64,000 nt of DNA from Vicugna pacos (GCF_048564905.1 NC_132993.1:15399001-15463000); one strand, 5' to 3'. Counted from the stretch's first letter, positions 12,740 to 25,265 are shown. Notes: generated by a model not told the origin, from the letters alone. Numbers and translations: made by a program.

Positions 12740-13360
12740 CCTGATCATCTATGTTGTAATCTGCCTAAAAGGCTTTAAATCACCAGTCATATCACTGGCT
12801 TGTGAACAGAACTAACCATATGTAAATACCATTTTGCTAATCATAATAGCAACAAAAAGCCAGTGTATGACTAGGGAGGGAGAGCAGAAGAAGGGAAAAA
12901 TTAGGAAAATAAAAAGACAAGAAAATTAAGAGTTCAGGGCTGGATTTTGCATAAGCTCTGCCACTAATTCTGTCATCTTAAATTGCATATTTCCTTGGGC
13001 TGCATCTTGTTTACCAGAAAGATGAGTAAGGCAGGATGATCTTTAAAGTATTTCCAGCTTTAATAAATAAGTAAAGATTCTATGATTGTATAAATAATGT
13101 ATATCCTGATATCATTGAGAAAATACACCATAAACATTGCTGAGAAAAACTTGACAAAGAAAGAGTGTGAACAAAGCAGATTACTGAAATAGTCCTCTGG
13201 CTAGCTTATCTCTTTATTTCTGAGGGGAATGAACTTAAGTGAGATCAACAGAACTTTCCTATTTAGGACAGATTAACTCTTTACATTATAAAATATGAAT
13301 TTATAATCTATGACACAAGTAACACTTGCCATTTGTTGGAATGATACTCTGTGGCTACAC
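12740..13360. other. Intergenic, nothing assigned
   Basis: No gene. A weakly MIR-like segment lies at about 12940-13080. Confidence 0.45.
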
Positions 13361-13363
13361 CCA

Positions 13364-14807
13364 AACAACAGATTTTCAATGTAGAAGAAACAGACTTCTA
13401 TTAGAAGAAGATGTCATTTAGGACTTTCACAGCTAGAGAGGAGAAGTTAAGGCCTGGCTTCAAAGCTTCAAAGGACAAGCTGCTCTCTTGTTAGGGACTT
13501 TATGCAGCTGGTGACTTGAATTTGAAGCCAATGCTCATTTACTGCCCCCCAAATCCTAGATCTTTTAAGAATTATGCTAAATCTACTCTACCTGTGATAT
13601 GGAACAGCAAAGCTCGGATGACAGCACATCTGTTTAGAACATGTTTTACTGAATATTTTAAGCCCACTGTTGAGAACTACTGCTCAGAATAAAAGGTTCC
13701 CTTTAAAACATGACTGCTCACTGACAATGCTCCTGGTCACCCAAGAGCTCTGATGGACATATACAACCAGATTAATATTGTTTTCATGCCTGCTCACCCA
13801 ACATCCATTCTGCAGCTCATGGGTCCACTTTCAAGTCTTATTATTTCAGAAATGTATTTCATAAGACTATAGCTGCCATAGATTGTGATTCCTCTGATGG
13901 ATCTGAGCAAAGTCAATTGAAAGCTTTCTGGAAAGGATTTACCCTTCTGGATGTCATTAAGAATATTCATGACTGATGGGAAGCCGTCAAGAGATATTGA
14001 TCTTAACAGGAGTTTGTAAGAAGTTGATTCCAACCCACATGAATGACTTCAAGGTGTTCAGGACTTCAGTGGAGGAAGTAACTGTAGATGTGGTGGAACT
14101 AGCAAGAGAACTAGAATAGAAATGGATCCTGGAGATGTGACTGAATGGCTGCAATCTCATGATAAAACTTTAACAGATAAGGATTTGCTTCTTATGGATG
14201 AACAAAGGAAGTGGTTCCTTGAGAAGAAATCTACTCCTGGAAAAGATGCTGTGAAAATTGTTAAAATGACAATGAAGGATTTAAAATAGTACCTAATCTT
14301 AGATGATAAAGCAGCAGCAGGGGTTGAAAGGATTGACTCTAATTTTGAAAGAAACTCTACTGTCAGTAAAATGCTATCAAAAAGAGTTTTATGCCACAAA
14401 GGAAGCATTTGTGAAAGGAAGAGCCAAACTATGTGACAAACTTCATTGTTATCTTACGTTAAGAAATTGCCACAGTCATCCCCACCTTCAGAAACCACCA
14501 CCCTGATCAGTCAGCAACCATCAACATTAAGGCAAGATCCTCCACCAACAAAAAGATTATGACTCTCTGAAGGCTCAGATGGTAGTTAGCACTTTTTAGC
14601 AATAGAGTTTTTTAATTAAGGTGTATTATTGGTTTTTTAGACGTAATGCTATTGCACACTTGCTAGACTACAGTATAGTATAAACATAACTTTTATATGC
14701 ACTGGGAATCCCCAAAATTCATATGACTCTCTTTTTTGGGATACTCACTTTGTTGCAGTGGTCTGAAACTAAACCTTCAATCTCTCTCTCTCTCAAGTGT
14801 GCCTGTA
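13364..14807 (+). mobile_element. Tigger1 DNA transposon, 5'-truncated
   Basis: This is the 3' part of a Tigger1 (pogo/Tc1-mariner) element with a decayed transposase. Landmarks in order are AACAACAGATTTTCAATGTA (13364), GGCCTGGCTTCAAAGCTTC (13451), and GCCAATGCTCATTTACTG. A DDE-domain segment encodes LLTDNAPGHP (13714 on), with the second catalytic Asp at 13723-13725. The C-terminal coding end near 14530-14570 is followed by the non-coding 3' tail. The terminal inverted repeat finishes with TGTGCCTG at 14800-14807 and is followed by TA, the Tc1/mariner target dinucleotide. The reading frame is broken by stops and indels. The 5' TIR and the N-terminal DNA-binding domain are absent. It is an ancient, inactive eutherian insertion. 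Confidence 0.9.
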
Positions 14808-14809
14808 TT

Positions 14810-17025
14810 TAATTAATATTTTAACAAAATAATTTAAATCACATTTGAGGTTGGAAGACATTGCTATGTTTGTAAGTTCTGGGCTCTGTTCAGGCTCAGG
14901 TCAGTAACTCCAAGACATTGATAAGCATATTTTTGTTTTCCCAGGGGAAGAACTACCTAAGAGGAGCATCTTGGTAAAAAATAAGTTTCTGTTGTATTAC
15001 AGTGGCTATTACCTAAGTAGTTTCCTGAACACTTGTGTATGAGGAAGCCTGAGTGAGGAGGATGTTACTCACCACCCATCCCCACCCCCTGCCAATATTA
15101 GAAAAATATACTTTGGGCTGACTTGTCCTCTGTAGTCATGGGTTGTACTGAGTCACACAAGCTCACTTGGTTCTCCTAGAGGTTGATGGGAGAATCCCTT
15201 GATATAGAACTTTTCTTAGCCTTGAGCTACTTAGTCAAAATCTGACCTTACCAAAATTTAAGATTCACCGGGAGTATGGGAAGGGAACAGTCATTCTACA
15301 ATACTACATCCTTACTGAAGGACTGGAAATAGTCCCTTGAGTTTATTTATGGAATCAAGCAGCCCCAGTCCCACCTCCTGTCACCAACACTGAATTCGCT
15401 ATGAAATTTAGAACAATGAGAGTTGCCTCAGATACAAGAACCAAACCAAGGAGTACAAAGGTGGAGGATACAGTCTCTGGACAGTCTTCTCTCCCTCTTT
15501 GGAGTTTGTCAAATCTACAATCCCTAGTCCCATTTCCACTTTTCCCTCTGCCTTTATTTAGGGAACTCTTGACAAGCATGTGATCACTTGGAAATTAAGC
15601 CATAATGACCGCATCTCTAGTCAAGTTAAGTTGGGTTCTTCTCTCATTTGTTTTTCTATAAACCTTTTGAGCTTTCAAGTTTTCCAACAAGTACAATTCA
15701 TAAATTCATTTGCTATTGAGTTTTCAGTATAATTTTAATTCTGTAGTTTCATGAACTGGCTTATAGCAATATTCTGAAGATATCAAATCTCACTATTGAT
15801 CTCTATCTTGGCATACTGTGTTCACCTTGCCTCCTACCTATGTGTTTATTCCTTCTGAGAATTAACTTATTAAGTCAAAGTTCCAGAAGAGGACAATGTT
15901 TAATCCCACTGTTGTCTGTAACTCAAAACAAACACAGTTATTGATTTTATACAGAGAAGCAGCCAACTATATTATTAATATGTAACATTATTAAAATGCA
16001 TAACATGTCAAGTGCTACTTAAATATGCTGACCATTGTTTTATCAGATTATCTCAATATTATCAGTTGTGTTCACATGTACCTGTATTTTAATTCAAGCA
16101 TCTGTTTTGCATGTTTTTAGGAAAGGGTTTTTATAACTTATTTCCTGCTTTGTATTGAATTAGACTAAACAGAGCAGTAGAAAGCTCATAAGAACTGTTT
16201 AGACACCTGAGGTAAGAGTTTAAAAATAGAACTATACTTTACAGTGTTTATTAAAAACATTCCCTATAAGGATTTTAAAGGGAATCATTTGAAGAGCTAT
16301 AGCAATTTAGCTGTTCTGGAAATGAGGTTTTATTAAAAAGAGAGGAAAAAACAAGATGTTACCAAAGAAGTGGAATTCAAAGGGAGCTTTGAATTAAAAT
16401 GTAATTTAATGTCTCAGTTCACAGGAGTCTTAAGACTTCTGCTCAGGTTTTAGTCATGACTGAAAATATGAGAGTGGCTTTCTGAGGACCATTCTCTTCT
16501 CCCCTCAGGGACTCATCGCCAGCTCCCGCTCTGCTCATACCCTTCACTTGGAGAGGCTCATGAGACAAGACTCTGTCTTCATACCTTCTTTAAGAGGGTG
16601 GGCATCTCAAGAGACGCCCAAATTAAGATGTAACATTTTACAATTAGAGCAGGGAAAAAAGATAAAGACTCTGGTACCAGACAGAGAAAACAAACTCACC
16701 CAGAGATAGATCTAAGTATTGTCCAGAGCAGCTGTGTGTGTGTGTGTAGAGGGATATACACACACATATATATATGTATATGAATATATACCATAATCCA
16801 TCTATCTATTTACATGTATATGGATGAACAGACTCTATATCCATGTATACACATGTGGAGAGAGCACATGCTTTCTTCAGGAAGATTCTGCTCATTTCTA
16901 CTTTAATCTTTCTGCACATAATCATTTAAATATGTATTATACACTTTAAAGGTCATCTGTATATCACTATTGATATAGATATTGATAAATATATGTATAG
17001 ATATGTTACCAGTAGAAGCAGAAAG
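14810..17025. other. Intergenic, AT-rich
   Basis: Nothing coding and no repeat I can name, apart from the TG/TA simple repeats at 16733-16790. The open frames at 15355-15583 on both strands show no family signature. Confidence 0.5.
16733..16790. repeat. (TG)n and (CA/TA)n simple repeats
   Basis: A short TG dinucleotide run is followed within a few bases by a CA/TA run. It is a compound microsatellite. Confidence 0.85.
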
Positions 17026-17029
17026 TTTT

Positions 17030-17225
17030 TTTTTAATACCTAGGAATAAATTTAACTAGAAATGAGGAGAACGTTCCTGAAGAAAATGTTATATATCTGC
17101 TGAGGTCCATAAAAGAAGATTCATATGAATCACACATCCTGTTCTTGGATAAAAAGCTTAAACTTGTAAAGATGTCAATTCCATTTAGATGAATCTATAA
17201 ATTTAGTAAGATCTAAATAAAAATA
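17030..17225 (+). repeat. L1 ORF2 fragment
   Basis: ACCTAGGAATAAATTTAACT at 17039 is the conserved L1 ORF2 'YLGINLT' segment. It is followed by decayed matches up to AAGATGTCAATTCCATTTAG, the 'SIPFR/NAIPIKIP' area. The same older L1 may resume at about 19560. Confidence 0.7.
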
Positions 17226-17479
17226 TGGGAAAGACTTTAAACCTTGTGTAATTGCAAATTTTTTTCCTTTTGTATATTTTTATTGGTTAATTCTTTCAGA
17301 AAAAATTAAATAATAAGGTTTCCAACACAGTCTTCTTTTTCACTTTTACTTGAAATCCTTTTCACCATTAGGAGTTATGCCAGCATTGGCTGATACAACA
17401 TACACATACTGTAAGTTTTTAGTTATAGGAAATCAACTCAACATTTCTATATTCTCATTTTACTCAACTTCTTAAAAGC

Positions 17480-17563
17480 AATCAACACAACTTGTCTCTC
17501 CACTTTTTTCCTGTGGCTTCTAATCAACACAACTTGTCTCTCCACTTTTTTCCTGTGGCTTCT
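17480..17563. repeat. Perfect 42-bp tandem duplication
   Basis: Two identical adjacent copies, 17480-17521 and 17522-17563, each beginning AATCAACACAACTTG and ending GTGGCTTCT. Identity over 42 bases implies a recent local duplication. Confidence 0.95.
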
Positions 17564-17699
17564 AATACCACCATACACTCCTGCAGCTCCTTCACTGTTG
17601 TCCTTTGTTCTCTGTACCTCTTTAATCTGCCATCCAAAAGTTGCAGATGCCTCAGAGTTATTCTTTATATGATCTCTTGTCCATGTAACCTCATCTGGT

Positions 17700-17975
17700 C
17701 TGTCTAAAAAACCCTAAATTAGAAAGAGCCAGCCTGGACGTTCCTCCCAAGCTCCTTCCTCATTTCCAGCTACCTTAATGACATCTCCACTTGCATGTCA
17801 GATAGGCATCTCCAAGCTGCCATGTCCGAAATAGAACTCTTTATTCTCTCTGCCCCCAAACCTATTGCTCATCTCACACTCCTTGTCTCAGTAAATACCT
17901 ACCATCAACCACTCAGCTGCATAAGTCAAAAGGTGAATTATTCTTAATTCTTCCCTTTCCCTCATCTAGTCCTTT
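17700..17975 (+). repeat. L2 LINE fragment
   Basis: Sense L2: TGACATCTCCACTTGCATGT, then CAGATAGGCATCTCCAAG, CATGTCCGAAATAGAACTC, and a later TCTTAATTCTTCCC. The order matches the L2 segment upstream of the 3' end. It stops just before the L1 that begins at about 18012. Confidence 0.7.
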
Positions 17976-18011
17976 TGGTTGTATGCCCAAAATATCTAAA
18001 TGTTATCCCAT

Positions 18012-19365
18012 ATTATTTTCTAGGAGTTTATAGTTTTGCATTTTATATTATGGTCTATGATCCATTTTGAGTTATTTTTGTGAAAAGTGTAAGGTCTGCA
18101 TTTAGTTTTTTTTTTTTCTTGCATGTGGACGTCCAGTTATTATGGCACCATTTGTTGGGAGGACTGTCTTTTTTCCACTGCACTGGGTTTGGTGATGACT
18201 CCAAAAGCACAGTGTATGAAAGAAATAATTGATAAGCTAAACTTCTTTAAAATTTAAAATCTTTGCTCTGCAAGAATCACTGGCAAGAGAATGAGAAGAT
18301 AAGCTACAGACTGGGAGAAAATATTTGCAAGACACATCTGATAAAGGACTGTTATCCAAAATATACAGAGAACTCTTAAAACTCACCAATAAAAAAACAA
18401 ATAACCCCACTTAAAAATGGGCCAAAGACCTGAACAGACACCTCACTAAAGAAGATACAGAGATGACAAATAAGCATATGCAAAGATGCTCTGTGCCATA
18501 TGTCATTAGGGAGATACAAATTACAGCAACAGTGAGATACAACTACACATCTAGTAGAACGGCCAAAATCCAGAACACTGACAACACCAGATGCTGGGGA
18601 GGATGCGGGGCAGCAGGAACTCTTACTTATTGCTGGTGGGAATGCAAAATGCTTACAGCCACTTTGGAGGGCAGTTTGGCATTTCCTTATAAAATTAAAC
18701 ATACTCTTACCTTACAATCTAGCCACTGTGCTCCTTGGCATTTAACCAAAGGAATTGAAAACTTATGTCCACACAAAGCTCTGCACATAGATGTTTATAG
18801 CAGCTTTATTCATAATTGCCAAAACTTGGAGGCAACCAAGATGTCCTTCAGTCGGTGAATGGATAAATAAATTGTAGTATATCCAGACAGTGAAATATTA
18901 TTCACCACCAGAAAGAGATGATTAAGCCATGAAAACACATGGAAGAAACTTAATACATTACTAAATGAAAGAAGCCAGTCTGAAAAGGCTACATACTATA
19001 TGACCTCAATTATGTGACATTTCAGAAAAGGTTAAACTATGGAGAGAATAAAAATTCAGGCGTTAGGGAAGAGGGAGGAATGAATAGGTAGAACACAGAG
19101 GAATTTTAGGGCAGTAAAACTACTTACATTCGTCAAAACCCACGGAATGTGCAACACCAAGAGCAAATCCTAATGTAAACTATGGACTTTGGGTGACCAT
19201 GATGTGTCAGTGTTGGTTCAGCAATTGTAACAAACGTACCGCTCTGCTGGGAATGTTGATAGTGAGGGAGGCAATGTGTGGAGTGGGGAGGGCAGGGGAG
19301 TAAATGGAAAATCTGTACCTTCCACTCAATTTTGCTCTGAACAGAAAACTACTGTAAAAAATAAA
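18012..19365 (+). mobile_element. 5'-inverted L1 insertion
   Basis: About 18187-19365 is sense L1: ORF2 C-terminal coding and 3' UTR. Landmarks are GAAAGAAATAATTGATAAGC, GGGCCAAAGACCTGAACAG and ATGTCCTTCAGTCGGTGAAT, with an A-rich end near 19355-19380. The segment 18012-18186 is L1 ORF2 in the opposite orientation (GCATGTGGACGTCCAGTTAT is antisense). In element order it lies directly upstream of the sense part. That is the 5'-inversion pattern of twin priming. The frame is decayed; the best open run is 18463-18858. Confidence 0.8.
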
Positions 19366-19559
19366 ATCTATTGTTTTAATGAGGGTTTAGTAAAATTATA
19401 CAGAAAATAAACATAAGAATCTGTATTTTAAAAATTGACTCTTAAGTAGTAACATATAAAAACAACATATGTAACATATGTAGAAACACAACGTTAAATA
19501 CATGAAGAGACATACTTAGATTTTTGGTAGGAAGACAGCACTGTAGAAATATAAATTTT

Positions 19560-20070
19560 TCCCAGTTTGACCTCTAAGTTCTAAGTAATCTCATTCAAAA
19601 AGGAATTTGACAAAATTATTTTAAAGCTAATCTGGAAGAATAAACATGTGGAAAAAAATCAGAAAACTTCTTAAAGAGGAATGTAATGAGGAGCTCTCTA
19701 ATTTACCAGATTATAAGATGCATCTAAAAAAATTGGGGGAAAAAAAAACAGGTCAATGGGAGGAAAACAGAGTTTAAAATATACAAAAGGACTTTGTTGT
19801 GTGATGAAAAAGCATTTCAAATTCTTCCGTAAAAGAAGAACCAGAGTATTGAGTCAATTGACTAGCCATTTAAAGATAAACACACACACAAATGTAAGTA
19901 AAACTGGGGAAATCTGATTACGATTGGATTGTATCAATGTCAATATCCTGGTTATGAATATTATACTATAGATTTTCAAAATGTTACCACTGAGGGAAAC
20001 TGGGTAAAATGTTCAAGAAATCTCTATTATTTATTACAACTATATGTGAATCTATAATTATGTCAATAAA
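19560..20070 (+). repeat. Old L1 (L1M-type) 3' end
   Basis: TTAAAGCTAATCTGGAAGAA and nearby match an ORF2 segment that follows the one at 17030-17225. The 3' UTR blocks TCAATATCCTGGTTATGAAT, ATGTTACCACTGAGGGAAAC and the closing 'TGTGAATCTATAATTATGTC' are typical of older L1M elements. It probably belongs to the same insertion as 17030-17225, with later DNA between. Confidence 0.65.
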
Positions 20071-20650
20071 AATTTCAACGAGAGGGAGAGAGGGTCCCGA
20101 GATGATCTAACTCATTACATCAAAACAGTTTCAGATGGCTATTGCATTAAAGCTTATTAAAAGGAAAGAAGAGAGAGGGGGAGAGAGGGATCTGATTAAC
20201 TTTCAATTTCCAAATCAATCATTTTCTCTTGATTCTGTTGTTAATATACACAATTTTTCCAATGTAAAGAAATGACACTTTAAAGGAGTCTTCTGTTTTG
20301 CCCAATCTGTTGTCACCTATTGATTTATAGCTAGTATTGTATTTAAACAATTCTTGTCCTTTGCACTGAATCTAAATTCCTTTCCATCACATACAGTCAA
20401 CACTCTCCAATCCCATCAAATGCACACACAAACATTTATTGAAATGATATTATATTTCGTGAAATAAGCAAACCAAAGAAAAACAAAACGTTGACTAAGA
20501 GAGTAATTATGCTATACAAACCAACATTCCTACCAAACTCTATGCGTGTGCAGCTGTGCTTGGAGGAAGAGTCTTTGCACACGTCTTCTGGTCATGGGCA
20601 TCCAACTGAAGACGGTTAGCTGTGAAAGAGTGGAGGTTTGTTTGGGGATT

Positions 20651-20672
20651 CCCTGCCCCCGCCCCCCGCCCC
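20651..20672 (-). other. Predicted G-quadruplex motif
   Basis: The minus strand carries four G-runs (4, 6, 5 and 3 Gs) separated by loops of 1, 1 and 2 bases. This satisfies the canonical four-tract rule. There is no CpG island or exon next to it. Confidence 0.75.
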
Positions 20673-20811
20673 TTTTGTTACTCCCTGCCTCACAGCCCTT
20701 CATGTTTGCTCCATCCCACTCCCCGGGGAAATGGGCAGCATGCACTCACACCTGTCTGCTATGCATGAGTGAAAATGAGCCAAGGCTCGTTGCATTTGTC
20801 ATTTAAACTTT

Positions 20812-20836
20812 AACAACAACAACAACAACAAAAACA
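20812..20836 (+). repeat. (AAC)n microsatellite
   Basis: Seven or so AAC triplets with a slightly impure end. Confidence 0.9.
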
Positions 20837-21038
20837 ATGAGAAGAGAAGGGCTTTGTTTCCTATTAAGAGTTTGGGGCAGCTTAGGGAAAGCCTCCAGAG
20901 TCACACTGGGTTATTTCCTTGGGATAAAACGTATGCATTCTTTAAGGACACACGCATATCCAAGCACAGATGGTAAACACCTCACAGTGATTGCTGATGG
21001 CGGTGGAAGAAATAAGTATAGAAAAATGGATTGGTGAT

Positions 21039-21529
21039 TGTACTAATCTCCTACTGCTGCTGTCACAAATTACCACAAATTTAGTAGCTTAAAACAACAC
21101 AAGTTTATTTTCTTCTGATTCTGGAGGTCAGAAAGCCAAGACGGGTCTCAGTTGGCTGAAATCCAGGTGTCAGCCAGGCGGCATTTTCTCCGGAGGTTCT
21201 AGGAGACTCTGCTCCTTGTCTTTTCCTGCTTCTAGAGACTGAAAGCATTCCTTGGCTCATGTTTACCTCTCCAAAGCTCATTACTGCTTCTGTCACCACA
21301 TCTCCTTCTCTGCTTCTCACTCTCTCCCCTCCTCCTTTCATGCATAAGGGCCCTCGAGACTACACTTGGGTCTCCCTAAAAAATCCAGGCTAACGTCCTC
21401 ATCTCAAACCCCTTAATGTAATCACAGCTGCAAAATCCCTTTTGCCAATCAGGTGACGTATTCTCTGGTCCCAAGGGTTAGAGCATAGACACATTTTGGA
21501 GGGAAGGTGTGATTAATTTGCCTACCACA
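21039..21529 (-). mobile_element. Solo MLT1-type MaLR LTR (fossil)
   Basis: On the minus strand the LTR runs TGTGGTAGGCAAATTAATC to GGAGATTAGTACA, so it has TG...CA ends. Internal blocks match MLT1, including GACCTCCAGAATCAG and AAATAAACTTGTGTTGTTT with an AATAAA signal. It is flanked by the 5-bp direct duplication GTGAT at 21034-21038 and 21530-21534, as expected for ERVL/MaLR integration. It is a solo LTR, 491 bp, an old mammalian fossil. Confidence 0.85.
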
Positions 21530-21654
21530 GTGATAAAAGAGAAAAGAACAAAATAGAGCAAGAGAAAAAGAAGTTAACAACTAGAATTAATAATGTGTCT
21601 GTTAGTTAGCTCCATGCTTCTGAGGTTAGAAATTTCTTCCTTCACCAGAGTACA

Positions 21655-21835
21655 AACCAGAGATTCTCGGCCTTACCTACATGTTACAATCATCTAAGAA
21701 GCTTTAAAACCTCCCAATATCCCAGCCCGCGCACCAGACCAATTAAATCACAACCTCTGATTGTGGGGAACATCAGGACTTTTTCATGTCCCCCAGGTGA
21801 ATTCCGTATGCAGCCAAGTTTGGAAACCCCTGGTG
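21655..21835 (+). repeat. MER20-like hAT-Charlie element
   Basis: CTCGGCCTTACCTACATG, ACAATCATCTAAGAAGCTTT, AACCTCTGATTGTGGGG, and CCAGGTGAATTCC then GCCAAGTTTGGAAACCCCTG follow the MER20 order. The ends form imperfect inverted repeats. It is non-autonomous and non-coding. MER20 copies are sometimes cited as regulatory in placental mammals; nothing here shows that. Confidence 0.65.
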
Positions 21836-22316
21836 TAGGTACTTAGTGATTAGTGAAGGCATCTTCCTATGGGTTTGTGAGTAAAGACGTGTTCCTAATA
21901 GGTCAAGGGACCTGGAGCTCTCCTAGCTGGCTGCGCCCTACTTCCAGACACGTTTTTCTCCATTCTCAGGTAAAAAGCACCCCATCCTACTTACTGTCTC
22001 CAAGTTCTTCTGTCTCCTCATTCAGTCACCGGGACTGAGAACACCATCTCACTGAGCTCTCCCATGCTCACGATGGAAGCTGTGCCTAAATCTCTTCCAC
22101 CCCAACCTAGTCTCCCCGCAAAGTGTGGTGATAGTGCTTTTGCGTTCTGGAAAGGTCATTCCCACTTCCTCAGCCCAGACTCTCTTTTAGCTCTCAGGGT
22201 CCAGGATACCCAGGGCAGAGCAGCACAAGAAACACTCAGATGGGTGGAAGTGAGGACGTGGAATGAAACGCAGGTGCATAAGAAGCATAAGAATTGAGAG
22301 GTTAGTTCCAGACAGA

Positions 22317-22343
22317 GTGTGTGTGTGTGTGTGTGTGTCTGTG
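22317..22343 (+). repeat. (GT)n microsatellite
   Basis: An almost pure GT run with one interruption near the 3' end. Confidence 0.95.
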
Positions 22344-22344
22344 T

Positions 22345-25265
22345 TTTAAGCTGCGTGTGTAAAAAGTATTAGTGGTTTTCATTTTGAAAAACTAATGGAA
22401 AGAAAAGCTGTAACATTGTCTTGATTCCATGAAAAGTAATACCAAGTGGCTTTCATCAATTGCTTGTTATACGCATAACCATTATGCAGCACGAATATTT
22501 CATATATTACATGTATCACTTTGTGCTACATAAATATTTGTGCATATATCCAATTAATTTATAAATTTTATTTGACAGTGATGTTTACATCCCCTCTATT
22601 ACTCTTATTACAGGTCCTATCAGAAATTCTGGAATATGAGGTTCAGTTTTGAAGTCCATTGTTTGATCTACAACATGTCCAATTAGTACAGTGTACTGTG
22701 CTTAACTATAGGTAGTGTATATAAAATCCATTCTTCCAGCAGGAGGCTCTCTCACCATTAGAAGTACAGATGGGAAAAGTTCTTAAAAATGTTCCACTCA
22801 GTTGTTCTTTCATCCACTCCTTCACCAAAATATCATTGTGTTCCTACTAACTACCAAATTCTGCTACTTTCCAGGAATCCAGTAGGGAGATCTTTGTTCT
22901 CAGGGAACTTAGAATCTGATTTCTAATTTTTAGTTACCTCTACTAGAAATAATCAGTTTCTGAAGTAAAGGCTGTTATTCCTAGAACATTCGCTTGGGGA
23001 GGAGGTGATGCTGGTTGCTGAGAAGGTAAGCCCTTTGAAAAGACTTGGAGTCCACATTAAATTTGAGTTTGTTCTTCTCTGTGCTCTAAGAGATGTATTC
23101 CCTCTTGCTGCTAGAAGAGAAATTGCTTCTGTTCCTTCGATAGCCTCTCCTGAGATCCAGCCGATGCTGGATTCTGAGAGGGAATGACTAATCAGAGGTA
23201 GAAGTTCCCTCTGCCAAAAACTTCAAATTTCTTGTCTTAGAATCGATTATTCTAAGAATGATGAGAGAATTGGAAGCAACACCCAAGATGCAGAGACCAT
23301 GAGCATCACCTAGTACAATGGGAGTCAAACGGTTTCATACAAGGACCAAGTCAAGAAAAATTAAGATTTTTCAGACGGTATTTTTGTCTTCCTTCCAAAT
23401 GAAAATGACATCATTGCTTCTAAGAACTTGGATTAACCACTTTAATGAATTTTTTAAATGTGAATGAATAGACTGGTACTCTTATGAACCAGTAAAACAT
23501 TAACGTCAGAACCAGGTGGTAAAACTTGTTTCAAGGGGTAATGGGAATACCTGTTTCAAGAGGTAAAAGGCTGTGGCAGCTTCTAATCTTTCTTCTTAAG
23601 ATTTCAGTCTGGGTGCAGCTTCAGGACCATGGCATGTACACGGATCTGGTTCAACCATCTCATTTTGCAGATTAGGGACTTAGAGCCCAACAAGGATTCA
23701 GGACTCGTCCATGTCATGCAGTGAGTTCTCAGGGCATCTTTCTTCAGGATTCGTTCTTAAAGATTGTGAAATCATAGCATCTGCAAGTTAAAATGAATCT
23801 TAGGAAGTTCAGCCAATCCAACCTTCTGCCCAAAGTGAAAGCCAGGTCAGTAGCCCCTATGAAGAGGCGTCATCTAAGCCTTCCGCCCCTCAGAGGGGCC
23901 CACTCCATCCTGAGAATCCCCGTTGTATGAAAGTCACACACTGGGTGCAAAGATAACTTCTCATTATTTCTAGTTTTGCTCTCTGCATCTGTTATTTAAG
24001 AACAATCATCATAGCTTCAGTTCTCTTTTCCAAGCTAAACATCCTCAATTTTTCAGCCATTTTCCATATGCTGTAGTTTCTCCTGACGTCCTCAAGTCCT
24101 ACCCAGATCCTAAAATGTGATGCCTAATGTGAAGTTATTTCAGATGAATCTGAGGAGCAGAGAGTGGGATGTACAAAGATACAAAATATGCCCACTTCCC
24201 GGTAAACATATCTACAGATGAGAGAATAAAGAGTCGTCACTCTGAACAAATAAAAGAAAAACTGCCTTTCATGTCATTTCAATCTATGGAAGGTTTTTTC
24301 AGTTTAGCCAGTTCTCCAATCTAAAGAATGAGTTTATTTGAGGGGAAAAAAATCAAGACATTTCACCCATATGATAGCAATACAAATCAACCCAGAAATT
24401 CTGAACACCACTCCTTCCACCTCGAAAATCCTAGGGCCTGGGCTCAGAGTTAACCAGGTCCAAATGGATCGATGAATGCCTTGAGGTTCAGTGCTCTCTT
24501 GGGGATATTACGTCATTCCAAAGCACATATTCTTCAGCATCTAGAGGTATAATTATAAGGGGTCTTTGGATTCATATAATAAGCATATTAACAAAAAACA
24601 CCAAGGAGTAGACAATGCAAATTCCTTCTGTTCATAAATAACATATGGATGTGTTTATGCAAATCAATGAGCAAAAACCATTACATTGCAATAACTTCTA
24701 AATAATGTCCAGTTCCTAAAACTAGTTTTAGCTAATTGACTATGGTAAAAACTAGCCCATTGTCCTCAATCTTACTGAAACTCTCTATGATACTTTGAAC
24801 AAGTTGACAGTGACTCAGAATAGTCCTAGATTGACAGCAGAGAGTCAATATTGCTCAAATTTCACACTAGCCCCCAACAACGTGTATGTTTTGTCCTCTG
24901 CATCTAACTTATATGTTTTGTCCTCGGCATGTTTTCAGCCAGATACCAGCCACGTGTTCACATTATTGTCAGTGTGTCTGGGGAGAGTTTCAGAATCTTA
25001 TAGTGACCATATTCACTGGGTCAAAAATAAGTTGATTTATGGGAGCAATGGGATAAAATATTTGAATTTGTATCCCCAGAAAATTTAGAAGTTACATTAC
25101 TAATGTCTGTTCCCATTTGGACTTGAACCATGTCCAATTTGCTGGGATTATGTCTTAAGCCACCAAAATATGGTACACACACTCAATCTAGTTTCCCTGG
25201 GAGCATTTTAGCCCCCAGACGTGGAACATTAAGATAATAGCTAATAATCTACCTAGTGTGATTTG
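22345..25265. other. Intergenic, sparse old repeats
   Basis: No gene seen. An antisense L2 3' end is likely at about 22790-22920 (TTCATCCACTCC, TCATTGTGTTCCTACTAACT, and a CAGGGAACTTAGAATCTGA end). The segment at about 23590-24125 resembles an ancient CR1/L3 or MIR-type relic, at low confidence. The rest is unassigned. Confidence 0.45.

Larger units (their letters stand above)
20085..21033. other. Intergenic, nothing coding
   Basis: GA-rich patches at 20080-20100 and 20160-20190, otherwise unassigned. Overlapping frames on both strands at 20530-20806 look spurious. Confidence 0.5.

Noticed and set aside
13794-14506. Open frames as possible host genes
   Set aside because: They lie in the Tigger1 relic, and two are antisense to the transposase.
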